Source: Azospirillum picis (GTDB lineage Bacteria; Pseudomonadota; Alphaproteobacteria; Azospirillales; Azospirillaceae). Taken from it: a stretch of 64,000 nucleotides of DNA. A model generated the notes under the pieces. That model saw nothing but the letters and a program-made list of their open reading frames with translations. It was not told the origin of the DNA and did no database searches. A program made the translations under genes and the position numbers. The stretch's first letter is position 1, and each line of letters starts with the position of its first letter. The stretch is taken from contig NZ_JAGINO010000002.1 of assembly GCF_017876115.1 (NCBI RefSeq), forward strand, positions 186,001 through 250,000, in the 5' to 3' direction. This document shows, one piece after another, positions 10,684 through 19,389 of the stretch.

Positions 10684-11658
10684 CTACCAGCGGATCAGCG
10701 CCGAACCCCAGGTCAGGCCGCCGCCGATCGCTTCCATCAGGATCAGGTCGCCGCGCTTGATGCGGCCGTCGGCCACCGCCTCGCCCAACGCCAGCGGGAT
10801 CGACGCGGCCGAGGTGTTGCCGTGGCGATCCACCGTCAGCACCACCTTTTCCGGCGCCAGCTTCATCTTGCGCGCCAGTCCGTCGATGATCCGGCGGTTG
10901 GCTTGGTGCGGGACGAGCCAGTCGACGTCCGAGGCCTGCAGGCCGTTGGCGGCCAACGCCTCCTCCACCACCGCCGACAGCTTTGAGACGGCGTGGCGGA
11001 ACACTTCCTGCCCGTGCATGCGCACATGGCCGATGGTCCCGGTCGACGACGCGCCACCGTCGACATAGAGCAGATCATACTGGCTGCCGTCGGAATGCAG
11101 ATGCGCGGACAGCATGCCGCGATCGGTGGCGTCGCCGTTGCCCTCGTACCCCTCCAGCACCAGGGCGCCGGCACCGTCGCCGAACAGGACGCAGGTCGTA
11201 CGGTCGTTCCAGTCAAGAAGCCGCGAGAAGGTCTCGGCGCCGATCACCAGGGCACGGCGTGCCTGGCGGGCACGCAGGAAGTTGTCGGCGACCGACAGGG
11301 CGTAGACGAAGCCGGCGCAGACCGCCTGGATGTCCATGGCGAAGCCGGCGGTACCCAGCGCCGCCTGGACCTTGGTGGCGGTGGCCGGGAAGGTGTTGTC
11401 CGGCGTGGTGGTCGCCAGGATGATGCAGTCGATGCTGGAGGCCGGCACGCCGGCATTCTCCAGCGCGCGCGTCGCCGCGGCGATCGCAAGGTCGGAGGTC
11501 TTCTCCCCCTCCATCGCGATATGGCGCGACTTGATGCCGGTGCGCTGGACGATCCATTCGTCCGTGGTTTCGACCCGCTGTTCCAGGTCCTGGTTGGTGA
11601 CGACATTGGCCGGCAGGTAGAACCCGCAACCCAGAACTCGGGAACGCATGACCATCAT
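10684..11658 (-). CDS. fabH: 3-oxoacyl-ACP synthase III (FabH)
   Basis: This 324-residue condensing enzyme joins acetyl-CoA and malonyl-ACP to start fatty acid synthesis. The catalytic triad is visible: Cys114 in DIQAVCAGF, the His in VPHQANRRI and the Asn in [12 protein letters not shown]. Two ATG codons open the frame directly after the plsX stop codon, and a third ATG at 11649 (MRSRVLGCG) is also a reasonable start. The tight junction implies translational coupling with plsX. Confidence 0.95.
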   Translation of the reverse strand: MMVMRSRVLGCGFYLPANVVTNQDLEQRVETTDEWIVQRTGIKSRHIAMEGEKTSDLAIAAATRALENAGVPASSIDCIILATTTPDNTFPATATKVQAALGTAGFAMDIQAVCAGFVYALSVADNFLRARQARRALVIGAETFSRLLDWNDRTTCVLFGDGAGALVLEGYEGNGDATDRGMLSAHLHSDGSQYDLLYVDGGASSTGTIGHVRMHGQEVFRHAVSKLSAVVEEALAANGLQASDVDWLVPHQANRRIIDGLARKMKLAPEKVVLTVDRHGNTSAASIPLALGEAVADGRIKRGDLILMEAIGGGLTWGSALIRW

Positions 11659-12711
11659 TCAGCCCGCCGCCGCCTTCGAATCGGGGAGAGGGTTCGCGTC
11701 GGCTATGCGCCCCATCTCCTCCTTGATGCGCTCGTTGAAACCGTGCGCAGCCAGATTGATCGCAACCGCGACGGCGTTGGCGAAGCCGACGGCATCGGTG
11801 CCGCCATGGCTCTTCACGCAGACGCCACGCAGCCCCAGGAACATCGCACCGTTGTAGCGGCGCGGGTCGATCCGTTCGCGGAAGCGCTTGAAGGCGCCAC
11901 GGGCCAGCAGATACCCGATCCGCGCCAGGAACGACGTGGCGAATGTTCGGCGCAGGAATTCGGAGAACAGCTTGGCCGTCCCCTCCGCCGTCTTCAGCGC
12001 GACGTTCCCGGTGAAGCCGTCGGTGACGACGACGTCGACCGTACCCAGGCCGATGTCGTTGCCCTCGACGAAGCCATGGAACCGTCCGGGCAACGGCATC
12101 TCCCGCAGGCTGGCCGCAGCCGCGCGCACGACCTCGTTGCCCTTGACGTCTTCCGAGCCGATGTTCAGCACACCGATCGTCGGCTCCGGCAGGCCGAGCA
12201 CGGCACGTGCGAAGACCGCCCCCATCACCGCGAACTGGACGAGATTCTCGGGCTGGCATTCAGCGTTTGCGCCGAGATCCAGCATGACGCTCTCGCCCCG
12301 TTGCGTCGGGAAGAAGGAGGCGATCGCCGGCCGGTCGATGCCCGGCAGCGTCTTCAGCACGAACTTGGCCATCGCCATCAGGGCGCCGGTGTTTCCAGCC
12401 GACACCACGCAGGCCGCCTCGCCGGCAGCCACCGAATCGATGGCGAGCCGCATGCTGGACTGCCGTCCGGCGCGCAACGCCACCGCGGGCTTGGCATCGC
12501 CAGCCACGAAATCGGCAGTGTGGCGGATTTCCGCCACCGCCTTCAACGCCGGCCGCTGGCTGAGCAGCGGCTCGATCCGCTGCCGGTCGCCATACAGCAG
12601 GAAGCGCACGTCGGGATGGCGTTCCCGCGCGATGTCCGCCCCGGCAACCACCATGTCGGGACCGAGGTCACCGCCCATGGCGTCGAGGGCAATGGTCAGG
12701 CGCTGGCTCAC
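11659..12711 (-). CDS. plsX: Phosphate acyltransferase PlsX
   Basis: A 350-residue enzyme that converts acyl-ACP to acyl-phosphate, the acyl donor for PlsY in phospholipid synthesis. The N-terminus TIALDAMGGDLGPDMVVAG and the segment CVVSAGNTGALMAMAKFVL are hallmark PlsX motifs. The position between rpmF and fabH is the classic order of the lipid-initiation cluster. It abuts fabH without a gap. Confidence 0.96.
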   Translation of the reverse strand: MSQRLTIALDAMGGDLGPDMVVAGADIARERHPDVRFLLYGDRQRIEPLLSQRPALKAVAEIRHTADFVAGDAKPAVALRAGRQSSMRLAIDSVAAGEAACVVSAGNTGALMAMAKFVLKTLPGIDRPAIASFFPTQRGESVMLDLGANAECQPENLVQFAVMGAVFARAVLGLPEPTIGVLNIGSEDVKGNEVVRAAAASLREMPLPGRFHGFVEGNDIGLGTVDVVVTDGFTGNVALKTAEGTAKLFSEFLRRTFATSFLARIGYLLARGAFKRFRERIDPRRYNGAMFLGLRGVCVKSHGGTDAVGFANAVAVAINLAAHGFNERIKEEMGRIADANPLPDSKAAAG

Positions 12712-12793
12712 CGCGAACAGGCTCCCCGGCTAGGACCCCGGCAGGGACGACGGGCGTCCCCGGCCTTCGGGACCCGGAACGACGCGATCGAGG

Positions 12794-12982
12794 TCAAGCG
12801 GCCGCGGTGCCGCTCTGAACCACTTCACGCTGGTCGTAATGGCCGCAAGACCCGCAGACATGGTGCGGGCGCTTCAGCTCGCCGCAGTTCTGGCACTCGT
12901 TGTAGGCCGAGGTCGGCAGAGCGTGGTGCGAACGCCGCATGTTGCGCCGCGACTTGGAGGTCTTCTTCTTCGGAACAGCCAT
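12794..12982 (-). CDS. rpmF: 50S ribosomal protein L32
   Basis: A 62-residue ribosomal protein. The basic N-terminus [17 protein letters not shown] and the HHAL segment are diagnostic for L32. It keeps the zinc ribbon ([18 protein letters not shown]), so it is the zinc-dependent C+ form and not a zinc-sparing paralogue. It follows the DUF177 gene and precedes plsX by 82 bases, the conserved yceD-rpmF-plsX order. Confidence 0.96.
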   Translation of the reverse strand: MAVPKKKTSKSRRNMRRSHHALPTSAYNECQNCGELKRPHHVCGSCGHYDQREVVQSGTAAA

Positions 12983-13169
12983 GACCGTAAACTCTCTTCA
13001 TTGGAAAGGGCGGCCCGAACAGGGGCCGCCCAGCGCGAGCGGCATTCAATAAGGCAAATGCCCCCAAAGGGCAAGCCCGAACAGCCCCCAATTTCCACGC
13101 CCCCGCCGCTCATTGGAGGGGGTTGGGGCCATGCTTCCCGCCGGCCGGGCTCCCGGCCTCTCATCCAGC

Positions 13170-13748
13170 CTAGTTCTTGGACTTCAACTGCTGGAGAACG
13201 GCGAAGGGATTGGGTTTCTCCGGCTCGGCCGGCGCCTCCTCCTCTTCCTCCGTGCCCTCGTCATAGCCCGTGAACTCGACCCCTTCAGCATGCGGATAGG
13301 GATCGAGCGCCAGCGAGAGGTGCTGGGCCGTCAACTCGCCGATATCGATGCGGTTGTTCTCCATCGGCTCCGGGATGTCCTCGTCGGAAAGGCTGGGATC
13401 GAAGTCGATCTCCAGCCCCTGGTCCTCGACCATCGTCTCCGGCGCGAACAGCGCCTCGAAGGTTTCGGTCACATGGGCGGGCACCGGCTCCAGGGTGACG
13501 ACGCAGGTCTGGACCACGTCGGCCTCGAGCTTGCCGGACACCCTGATCATGGTGCCGCCGCGCACCGCGCGCAGGCGCACGGTCGCCGCAAGCCGGCCGA
13601 TGGCCTCCAACTCCAGCCGCTCGGCAAGCGCGCGGCGCTCCCCTTCCGTCGCCTCTATGGTCTCGGTCACTTCGGCGCGGCGCACGGTGTCGGCATTGAC
13701 GACACGCGAGAATTCGGGGGCGGGCACGGCGCCGTTCAGAGCAGTCAT
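13170..13748 (-). CDS. yceD: DUF177 (YceD-like) protein
   Basis: A 192-residue acidic protein of the DUF177 family, linked in other bacteria to 23S rRNA accumulation. The family core is visible as GGTMIRVSGKLEADVVQTCVV, with the conserved cysteine, and a later acidic block (DDFDP-like, IDFDPSLSDEDIPEP). The C-terminus ends in PFAVLQQLKSKN, a typical tail. It sits upstream of rpmF, which is the usual partner. The stretch between its stop and rpmF start (13083-13169 on the plus strand) holds a GC-rich repeat-like sequence but no gene. Confidence 0.88.
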   Translation of the reverse strand: MTALNGAVPAPEFSRVVNADTVRRAEVTETIEATEGERRALAERLELEAIGRLAATVRLRAVRGGTMIRVSGKLEADVVQTCVVTLEPVPAHVTETFEALFAPETMVEDQGLEIDFDPSLSDEDIPEPMENNRIDIGELTAQHLSLALDPYPHAEGVEFTGYDEGTEEEEEAPAEPEKPNPFAVLQQLKSKN

Positions 13749-13907
13749 GGAATGGGTCCTGGTCGGGTCGATAAGGCGGGCGGCATCCGCCCCTCCCTGT
13801 CACATGCAGCCGCCGGTTCCGAAAGGCAAGCCCGCCGGCAGGCGGTCGCCGCAGATCGGACGGTGCGGATAGCGGGCATCACGGATATAGATAGAGTGCG
13901 GGCCGCA

Positions 13908-14483
13908 TCATGCCGGCACGGGCACGGGCGCGAAGCGCGCCTCTCCCCGCAGCAGCGCCTCCAGCGGCTGGGCATCCAGCGCGGCGGCGCTGGCGCGCAC
14001 GTAGCCGGCCATGGCGCCCAGGGCACCGGCCGGCGCCGGATCGACGGTGCCGTACAGATTGTTGTCCAACGCCACCTCCAGGCGGCCGTCTCCGGGTTCG
14101 GACAGCGCCTCGTCATAGGCGCGGATGCGGCCGGCCATGCCCCTCGCCATGGTCTTGACCCTGCGGGGAACGCCGCTGTCGCCGGCACCCATTTCCATCA
14201 GCGACTTCTCGAAGTCGTCGACCATGGCCTCGTACAAGCTCTGCGACAGTTTGGCAGCCCCGGCCCCTTGCCCCTTCAGCCGGCGCATGACCAGGAACAG
14301 GTGCAGCGCCACCATCTCGAAGCGTCCGTCCAGCGTGTCGGGAACACCGAAGGCGCTATAGAATCCAGGCTCCCGCGCCCGGGAAACGACGGTGGCGAAC
14401 AGGCCGGACACCGCGGCGACCCGGCGGGAGCGCCCTCCCCCCGCGATCCGGACCAATAGCCGTTCTATGATGCTGGCCGACAC
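13908..14483 (-). CDS. Ubiquinol-cytochrome c chaperone (CBP3-like)
   Basis: A 191-residue protein resembling the mitochondrial CBP3/UQCC1 chaperone, which helps assemble cytochrome b into the bc1 complex. The core has FYSAFGVPDTLDGRFEMVAL, then HLFLVMRRLKG and a LYEAMVDDFEKSLMEMGAGD segment with the regular family spacing. It starts with GTG at 14483. It is first in the minus-strand run toward rpmF and divergent from bamE, a gene order seen in related alphaproteobacteria. Confidence 0.88.
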   Translation of the reverse strand: MSASIIERLLVRIAGGGRSRRVAAVSGLFATVVSRAREPGFYSAFGVPDTLDGRFEMVALHLFLVMRRLKGQGAGAAKLSQSLYEAMVDDFEKSLMEMGAGDSGVPRRVKTMARGMAGRIRAYDEALSEPGDGRLEVALDNNLYGTVDPAPAGALGAMAGYVRASAAALDAQPLEALLRGEARFAPVPVPA

Positions 14484-14611
14484 GAAAGGTCACCCTTCCC
14501 GACTCGCAGACTCGTTGACAGGGCAAAGCGCCCGGTGCGATTGTCCGCACCGGAGGCTCCCCCGAATGGGGCGGCCATCCGCCCCGCCGGCTCCATCATA
14601 GCCTGAGCACC

Positions 14612-15094
14612 ATGACCGAATCGAATATTTCCGCTTTCCGCACGGCCCTGCTGGGCACTGCCCTGCTTGCCGGCCTGGCCACCGCCGGATGCTCGCCGAC
14701 CGTCGCCACCCGCGGCAACCTGACGGACCCGGAGATGGTGGCCGAACTGCAGCCGGGCCAGAGCCGCCGCGACGACGTCGCCGCGGTGCTCGGCACGCCG
14801 ACCTCGGTCGGGACCTTCGATCCCAACGTCTGGTACTACATCGGCCAGAAGACGGAGAAGACCGCCTTCTTCGAACCGGAGGTGACCGAGCGCCGGGTTG
14901 TCGTCGCCCATTTCGACGACAACGGCATCCTGCGGCAGATCAAGACGCTCGACAAATCGAACGGCCAGGACATCGAGATGGTCGAGCGCACCACGCCGAC
15001 CGCCGGCCGCGAGCTCGGCTTCCTGGAACAGATGATGGGCAACGTCGGCCGCTTCTCCGCGAAGGACACCAAGGGCAAGAGCCCCGGTAGCTGA
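14612..15094 (+). CDS. bamE: Outer membrane assembly lipoprotein BamE
   Basis: A 160-residue lipoprotein of the SmpA/OmlA (BamE) family, a component of the machine that inserts beta-barrel proteins in the outer membrane. The signal peptide ends in a lipobox LATAGC, putting the lipidated cysteine at residue 27. The mature part has the BamE fold: GQSRRDDVAAVLGTPTSVGTF, VWYYIGQKTEK and a VVVAHFDDNG strand. It is divergent from the bc1 chaperone gene and only 7 bases before the ribD frame. Confidence 0.92.
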   Translation: MTESNISAFRTALLGTALLAGLATAGCSPTVATRGNLTDPEMVAELQPGQSRRDDVAAVLGTPTSVGTFDPNVWYYIGQKTEKTAFFEPEVTERRVVVAHFDDNGILRQIKTLDKSNGQDIEMVERTTPTAGRELGFLEQMMGNVGRFSAKDTKGKSPGS

Positions 15095-15101
15095 TCCGCG
15101 G

Positions 15102-16310
15102 ATGAGCTTCTTGCCGGCGGGGGACCCGATGTCCAAGGCTGCGGCGGGCGCTGCACCGGTCGCCGAGGCGGGTACCGGAACCGACCTGCGCCACATGCGG
15201 GCCGCCCTGTCGCTCGCCGCGCGCGGGCTCGGCCGGACATGGCCGAATCCGGCGGTGGGCTGCGTGCTGGTCCGCGATGGCGCGGTGATCGGCCGCGGAT
15301 GGACCCAGCCGGGCGGCCGCCCCCACGCGGAAACCGAGGCGCTGGCCCAGGCACGGCGGCTGGCGGGCGGCGCCGAGGGTGCAACGGCCTATGTCACGCT
15401 GGAGCCCTGCAACCACTACGGCAAGACGCCGCCCTGTGCGCTGGCGCTGGTCGAGGCCCGGGTGGCGCGCGTCGTCGTCGCCTGCCGGGATCCCGATCCG
15501 CGGGTGGCCGGCGGCGGCCTCGCCCGCCTGCGCGACGCCGGCATCGCCGTGGACACCGGTCTCTGCGAGGCCGAGGCGCTGGCCCTCAACGAAGGCTTCT
15601 TCAACCGCCTGACGCTTGGGCGGCCGCTGGTCACCCTGAAGGTCGCGAGCACGCTGGACGGCCGCATCGCCACCCGCAGCGGTTCCTCGCAATGGATCAC
15701 CGGCCCGGCCGCACGGGCCTGGGGCCATCGGCTGCGCGCCACCAACGACGCGATCATGGTCGGCATCGGCACGGCGCTGGCCGACGACCCCGAACTCACC
15801 TGCCGCCTGCCGGGGCTGGAGGACCGCAGCCCGGTCCGGATCGTGCTGGACAGCCGCCTGCGCCTGCCCCCGGACGCGGCGCTGGCGGTCGACGCCGGTA
15901 GGACCCCGACCTGGGTCGTCACCGGCCCCGCCCCCGATCCCGCCCGTGCCGGAGCGCTGGCGGAGCGCGGGGTGGACGTGATCCCGGTCGCCACCGCTCC
16001 CGACGGCCGCATCGATCCCGCCGCCGCCCTGGCGGCGCTGGCGGCGCGTGGCATGACCCGGGTGCTGGTTGAGGGTGGTGCTGCGCTTGCGGGCTCCCTG
16101 TTCGGAGCCGGTCTGGTCGACCGGCTGGAATGGTTTCGCGCCGCCTCGCTGATCGGCGGCGACGGCCTGCCGGCGGTTGCCGGCTTCGGGGTCGAGGCGT
16201 TGGCGGAGATGGCCCGTTTCGAGCGGGTGACGGTGCAGGCCGCGGGGGCGGACCTGGCCGAGCGCTACCGCAGGTCCGCCCTGGCGGACCGGTCCCCGCC
16301 CTCGACCTGA
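15102..16310 (+). CDS. ribD: Bifunctional riboflavin deaminase/reductase RibD
   Basis: A 402-residue enzyme catalysing the second and third steps of riboflavin synthesis. The N-terminal deaminase domain binds zinc through PHAETEAL and PCNHYGKTPPC. The C-terminal reductase domain contains TLKVASTLDGRIATRSGSS, TGPAAR and a VLVEGG motif. A second start at 15129 (MSKAAAG, preceded by GGGGGA) is equally possible and would give 393 residues. It opens the rib-nusB-thiL cluster. nrdR, which often precedes ribD, is 8 kb away here. Confidence 0.95.
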   Translation: MSFLPAGDPMSKAAAGAAPVAEAGTGTDLRHMRAALSLAARGLGRTWPNPAVGCVLVRDGAVIGRGWTQPGGRPHAETEALAQARRLAGGAEGATAYVTLEPCNHYGKTPPCALALVEARVARVVVACRDPDPRVAGGGLARLRDAGIAVDTGLCEAEALALNEGFFNRLTLGRPLVTLKVASTLDGRIATRSGSSQWITGPAARAWGHRLRATNDAIMVGIGTALADDPELTCRLPGLEDRSPVRIVLDSRLRLPPDAALAVDAGRTPTWVVTGPAPDPARAGALAERGVDVIPVATAPDGRIDPAAALAALAARGMTRVLVEGGAALAGSLFGAGLVDRLEWFRAASLIGGDGLPAVAGFGVEALAEMARFERVTVQAAGADLAERYRRSALADRSPPST

Positions 16311-16388
16311 CAGACGCAACAGTCCGTTGCGTGGCACGCGGCGTCGCGCGCGCTTCCCCTGGGCGCGAAACCTGCTAAATTCGCCGCC

Positions 16389-16976
16389 ATGTTCACTGGA
16401 ATCATCACCGATGTCGGGCGCGTCCGGGCCGTGGAGCGGCAGGGCGACACCCGGTTCACCATCGAGACCGCCTTCGACACGGAGACGATCGCGATCGGGG
16501 CGTCCATCGCCCACAACGGCGTCTGCCTGACGGTCATCGAAAAGGGACCAGGGGCCTACGTCATCCAGGCGTCTGGGGAAACCCTGTCCAAGACCACCCT
16601 CGGCGGTTGGGAGCCCGGCACGCCGGTCAACCTGGAACGCGCGCTGAAGGTCGGCGACGAGCTGGGCGGCCACATCGTGTCCGGACATGTCGACGGCGTC
16701 GGCCGGCTGGTGTCGATCCGCCCCGAAGGCGAGTCGCTCCGCCTGACCTTCGAGGCGCCGGCAGCGCTGGCCAAATATATCGCCTCCAAGGGCTCCGTCG
16801 CCATCGACGGCGTGTCGCTGACCGTCAACGAGGTCGACGGCGCCCGGTTCGGCGTGAACATCATCCCCCACACCCAGTCCGCCACCACCTTCGGCGGCCT
16901 GAAGGAGGGCGATGCGGTCAATCTCGAGATCGACATGCTGGCGCGCTACGTCGCCCGGCTCGCGGGGCAGGAATGA
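16389..16976 (+). CDS. ribE: Riboflavin synthase alpha chain
   Basis: A 195-residue enzyme that dismutates 6,7-dimethyl-8-ribityllumazine to riboflavin. The protein begins with the invariant MFTGIITDVG and shows the duplicated lumazine-binding barrel: NGVCLTV in the first half and DGVSLTVNEV in the second. HIVSGHVDGVG is the conserved turn between them. The stop overlaps the next start in an ATGA junction. No FMN riboswitch was recognised in the 78 bases upstream. Confidence 0.96.
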   Translation: MFTGIITDVGRVRAVERQGDTRFTIETAFDTETIAIGASIAHNGVCLTVIEKGPGAYVIQASGETLSKTTLGGWEPGTPVNLERALKVGDELGGHIVSGHVDGVGRLVSIRPEGESLRLTFEAPAALAKYIASKGSVAIDGVSLTVNEVDGARFGVNIIPHTQSATTFGGLKEGDAVNLEIDMLARYVARLAGQE

Positions 16977-18112
16977 CGTCCGAGTTTCACAAGTACCTGT
17001 CGACGGCCGAAGAGATCATCGACGAGGCGCGTCAGGGCAGGATGTTCATCCTGGTCGACGACGAGGACCGGGAGAACGAGGGCGACCTGGTGATCCCCGC
17101 CTCCTGCGCCACGCCGGAAGCGGTGAACTTCATGGCCAAGCATGGCCGCGGCCTGATCTGCCTGACCATGGACCGGCCGAACATCGAACGGCTGCGCCTG
17201 CCGCTGATGGCGCAGCAGAACGCCTCGCGCCACCAGACCGCCTTCACCGTCTCCATCGAGGCGCGCGAAGGGGTCACGACCGGCATCTCCGCCGCCGACC
17301 GCGCCCGCACCATCGCCGTCGCCATCGACCCGGCGTCCGGGCCGCAGGACCTCGCCACCCCCGGCCACATCTTCCCGCTGCTGGCACGCGACGGCGGCGT
17401 CCTGGTCCGCGCCGGGCACACCGAGGCGTCGGTGGACATCGCCCGGCTGTCCGGACATTCGCCGGCCGCCGTGATCTGCGAGATCATGAACGACGACGGC
17501 ACCATGGCCCGCCTGCCGGATCTCGTGCAGTTCGCCCAGTTCCACGGGCTGAAGGTGGGCACCATCGCCGACCTGATCGCCTACCGCCGCCACACCGAGA
17601 CGATCGTCGAGCAGGTGCTGGCCGGCAATCTCGACAGCCGCTACGGCGGCCGCTTCCAGACCTACGTCTACATCAACAAGATCCAGTATGCCGAGCACAT
17701 CGCGCTGGTGCGGGGCGACATCTCCGGCGATGAGCCGGTCCTCGTGCGGATGCATGCCCAGTCGGTGCTGGACGACGTGCTGGGCGACCGCAACTCCGGC
17801 CGCGACAACGACCTGCATGCGTCGATGGAACTGATCGCCAGGGAAGGCCGCGGCGTCGTTGTGCTGCTGCGCGAGCCGAACCCCAGCGGCCTGTCGACCG
17901 TCCTGAAGGCCCGGCTGGAAGGCCAGGCGAGCAGCGCGCCGGAACTGCGCGACTACGGCATCGGTGCCCAGATCCTCCTCCACCTGGGGGTGCGGCAGAT
18001 GGTGCTGCTGTCGAACCGGAAGAAGCCGATCATCGGGCTCGAAGGCTACGGCCTGACCGTGGTCGGGCATCGGCCGATCACGCCCGGCGCCGAGCCCCTG
18101 GGCGACGACTGA
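16973..18112 (+). CDS. ribB: 3,4-dihydroxy-2-butanone 4-phosphate synthase with degenerate GTP cyclohydrolase II domain (RibBX type)
   Basis: A 379-residue fusion. The N-terminal ribB domain (about 1-205) is intact, with DDEDRENEGDLVIPA, the GLICLTM segment and the RAGHTEASVD motif. The C-terminal GTP cyclohydrolase II-like domain is not: where RibA has HSEC and LRCDC, this protein reads MHAQS and SGRDND, so all three zinc-binding cysteines are gone, and the RQEGRNIGL motif is REPNPSGLS. It is therefore expected to make dihydroxybutanone phosphate only. Degenerate fusions of this kind, called RibBX, are known in rhizobia. A separate RibA must exist elsewhere. The ATG overlaps the ribE stop. 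Confidence 0.92.
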   Translation: MTSEFHKYLSTAEEIIDEARQGRMFILVDDEDRENEGDLVIPASCATPEAVNFMAKHGRGLICLTMDRPNIERLRLPLMAQQNASRHQTAFTVSIEAREGVTTGISAADRARTIAVAIDPASGPQDLATPGHIFPLLARDGGVLVRAGHTEASVDIARLSGHSPAAVICEIMNDDGTMARLPDLVQFAQFHGLKVGTIADLIAYRRHTETIVEQVLAGNLDSRYGGRFQTYVYINKIQYAEHIALVRGDISGDEPVLVRMHAQSVLDDVLGDRNSGRDNDLHASMELIAREGRGVVVLLREPNPSGLSTVLKARLEGQASSAPELRDYGIGAQILLHLGVRQMVLLSNRKKPIIGLEGYGLTVVGHRPITPGAEPLGDD

Positions 18113-18162
18113 CCTCCCCCAGGACCAGCAGCAGGCCCAGCAGCGGAACCGATCGCCACCGG

Positions 18163-18627
18163 ATGACCGATACGCCCCACATCATGATCGTGGATGCCCG
18201 CGCCCACGAGGACATCGCCGAAGAGCTGGTGCGGGGCGCCGTCGCGGAACTGGACCGCGCCGGCGCCAGCCACATCCGCTACGGCGTGCCGGGCTGCCTG
18301 GAAATTCCGGCGGCGATCATGTACGCCATCCGCTCCATGGATTTCTTCACCGCGCGCAAGCGGTTCGACGGCTATGTGGCTCTCGGCTGCGTGATCCGGG
18401 GCGAGACGACGCGCTACGAAACCATCTGCGCGGAAAGCGCACACGGCCTGCAGGATCTGGCCCTGCGCTACACGCTGGCGGTCGGCAACGGCATCCTGAC
18501 GGTGGAAAACCGCGAGCAGGCCTGGGCGCGCGCCAACGTCGGATCGGTGAACATGGGCGGCCAAGCGGCGCGCGCCTGTCTTGACATGATTGACCTGAAG
18601 CGCAAATTCCGCCTCTATCCGCGCTGA
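18163..18627 (+). CDS. ribH: 6,7-dimethyl-8-ribityllumazine synthase
   Basis: A 154-residue lumazine synthase that joins the RibB and RibD products; it normally forms icosahedral or decameric shells. The chain shows VPGCLEIPAAI, then FDGYVALGCVIRGETTRYE and the late segment VGNGILTVENREQA, with the expected phosphate-binding and ring-stacking regions. It has the position typical of the operon, 50 bases after ribB and 34 before nusB. Confidence 0.95.
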   Translation: MTDTPHIMIVDARAHEDIAEELVRGAVAELDRAGASHIRYGVPGCLEIPAAIMYAIRSMDFFTARKRFDGYVALGCVIRGETTRYETICAESAHGLQDLALRYTLAVGNGILTVENREQAWARANVGSVNMGGQAARACLDMIDLKRKFRLYPR

Positions 18628-18661
18628 TCCCGACATCTCCTCTTTTTTAGCGATCGCAGAC

Positions 18662-19264
18662 ATGAGCAACGACGACGCGGGCAGCCCCGTGACACCCGAA
18701 CGCGCCTCAGGCGAACACAAGGCCGGTGACCCCAAGGGCGCGAAGCCGAAGTCCCGGAAGAACAAGACCGGCGGCGGCTCCGCCAAGGCCCGCCGCAAGG
18801 CCGCCCGTCTGGCTGCGGCCCAGGCGCTGTACCAGATCGACCTTGCCCAGGCACCGGTCGAGAACGTCGTCGGCGAGTTCGTCGCGCATCGTCTTGGCGA
18901 GGAGATCGACGGTGCCAAGTTCGTCGCCGGCGATCCGCAGCTTTTCGCCGACATCGTGCGCGGGGTCACCCACCGCCGTGCCGAGGTGGACGGAGTGCTG
19001 GGCGCGGCCCTCGACCCGCGCTTCCCGCTCGACCGGCTGGAGCTTCTGCTGCGGGCGATCCTTCGGGCCGGCGCCTACGAGATCGCCGTGCATCTGGACA
19101 CCCATCCGCGCATCCTGATCAGCGAGTATGTCGACGTCGCCCGCGCCTTCTTCTCCGGCCGCGAGCCGGCGATGGTGAACGGCGTCCTCGACCACGTTGC
19201 CCGCGCGCTCCGCGCCGAGGACCTGGCGAAGCCCGACCCCGGCCGGTCCCAGGCCGAGGAGTGA
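18662..19264 (+). CDS. nusB: Transcription antitermination factor NusB
   Basis: A 200-residue NusB. With NusE (S10) it binds boxA and supports rRNA antitermination. The helical core AARLAAAQALYQIDLAQ and the late ILISEYVDVARAFFSGREPAMVNGVLD-like region are diagnostic. It carries a basic and disordered extension of about 45 residues at the N-terminus (KPKSRKNKTGGGSAKARRK), longer than in E. coli. ribH-nusB-thiL is a widely conserved order. Confidence 0.95.
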   Translation: MSNDDAGSPVTPERASGEHKAGDPKGAKPKSRKNKTGGGSAKARRKAARLAAAQALYQIDLAQAPVENVVGEFVAHRLGEEIDGAKFVAGDPQLFADIVRGVTHRRAEVDGVLGAALDPRFPLDRLELLLRAILRAGAYEIAVHLDTHPRILISEYVDVARAFFSGREPAMVNGVLDHVARALRAEDLAKPDPGRSQAEE

Positions 19265-19272
19265 GCTCCGGT

Positions 19273-19290
19273 TCCCCGCTTTCGCGGGGA
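19273..19290. repeat. Short GC-rich hairpin of a dispersed type
   Basis: TCCCCGC and GCGGGGA form a hairpin around TTTC in the nusB-thiL gap. The core is shared with the larger hairpin at 32246-32273, and the flanking context (GGGGATGAC) is like dispersed repeats seen in many proteobacterial genomes. It has no T run, so it is more likely a repeat than a terminator. Confidence 0.5.
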
Positions 19291-19389
19291 TGACGCCCAG
19301 CCGGCGAAACCCAGCCACCGCCCCTGGACCGAAGGGTGGACAGGGTCATTCCCCCGCGGGAGGGGGAGAGATCGATCGGACCCCCGACC

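Noticed and set aside
16311..16388. Possible FMN riboswitch upstream of ribE
   Set aside because: The gap is only 78 bases and lacks the conserved RFN-element blocks; the same holds for the region before ribD.
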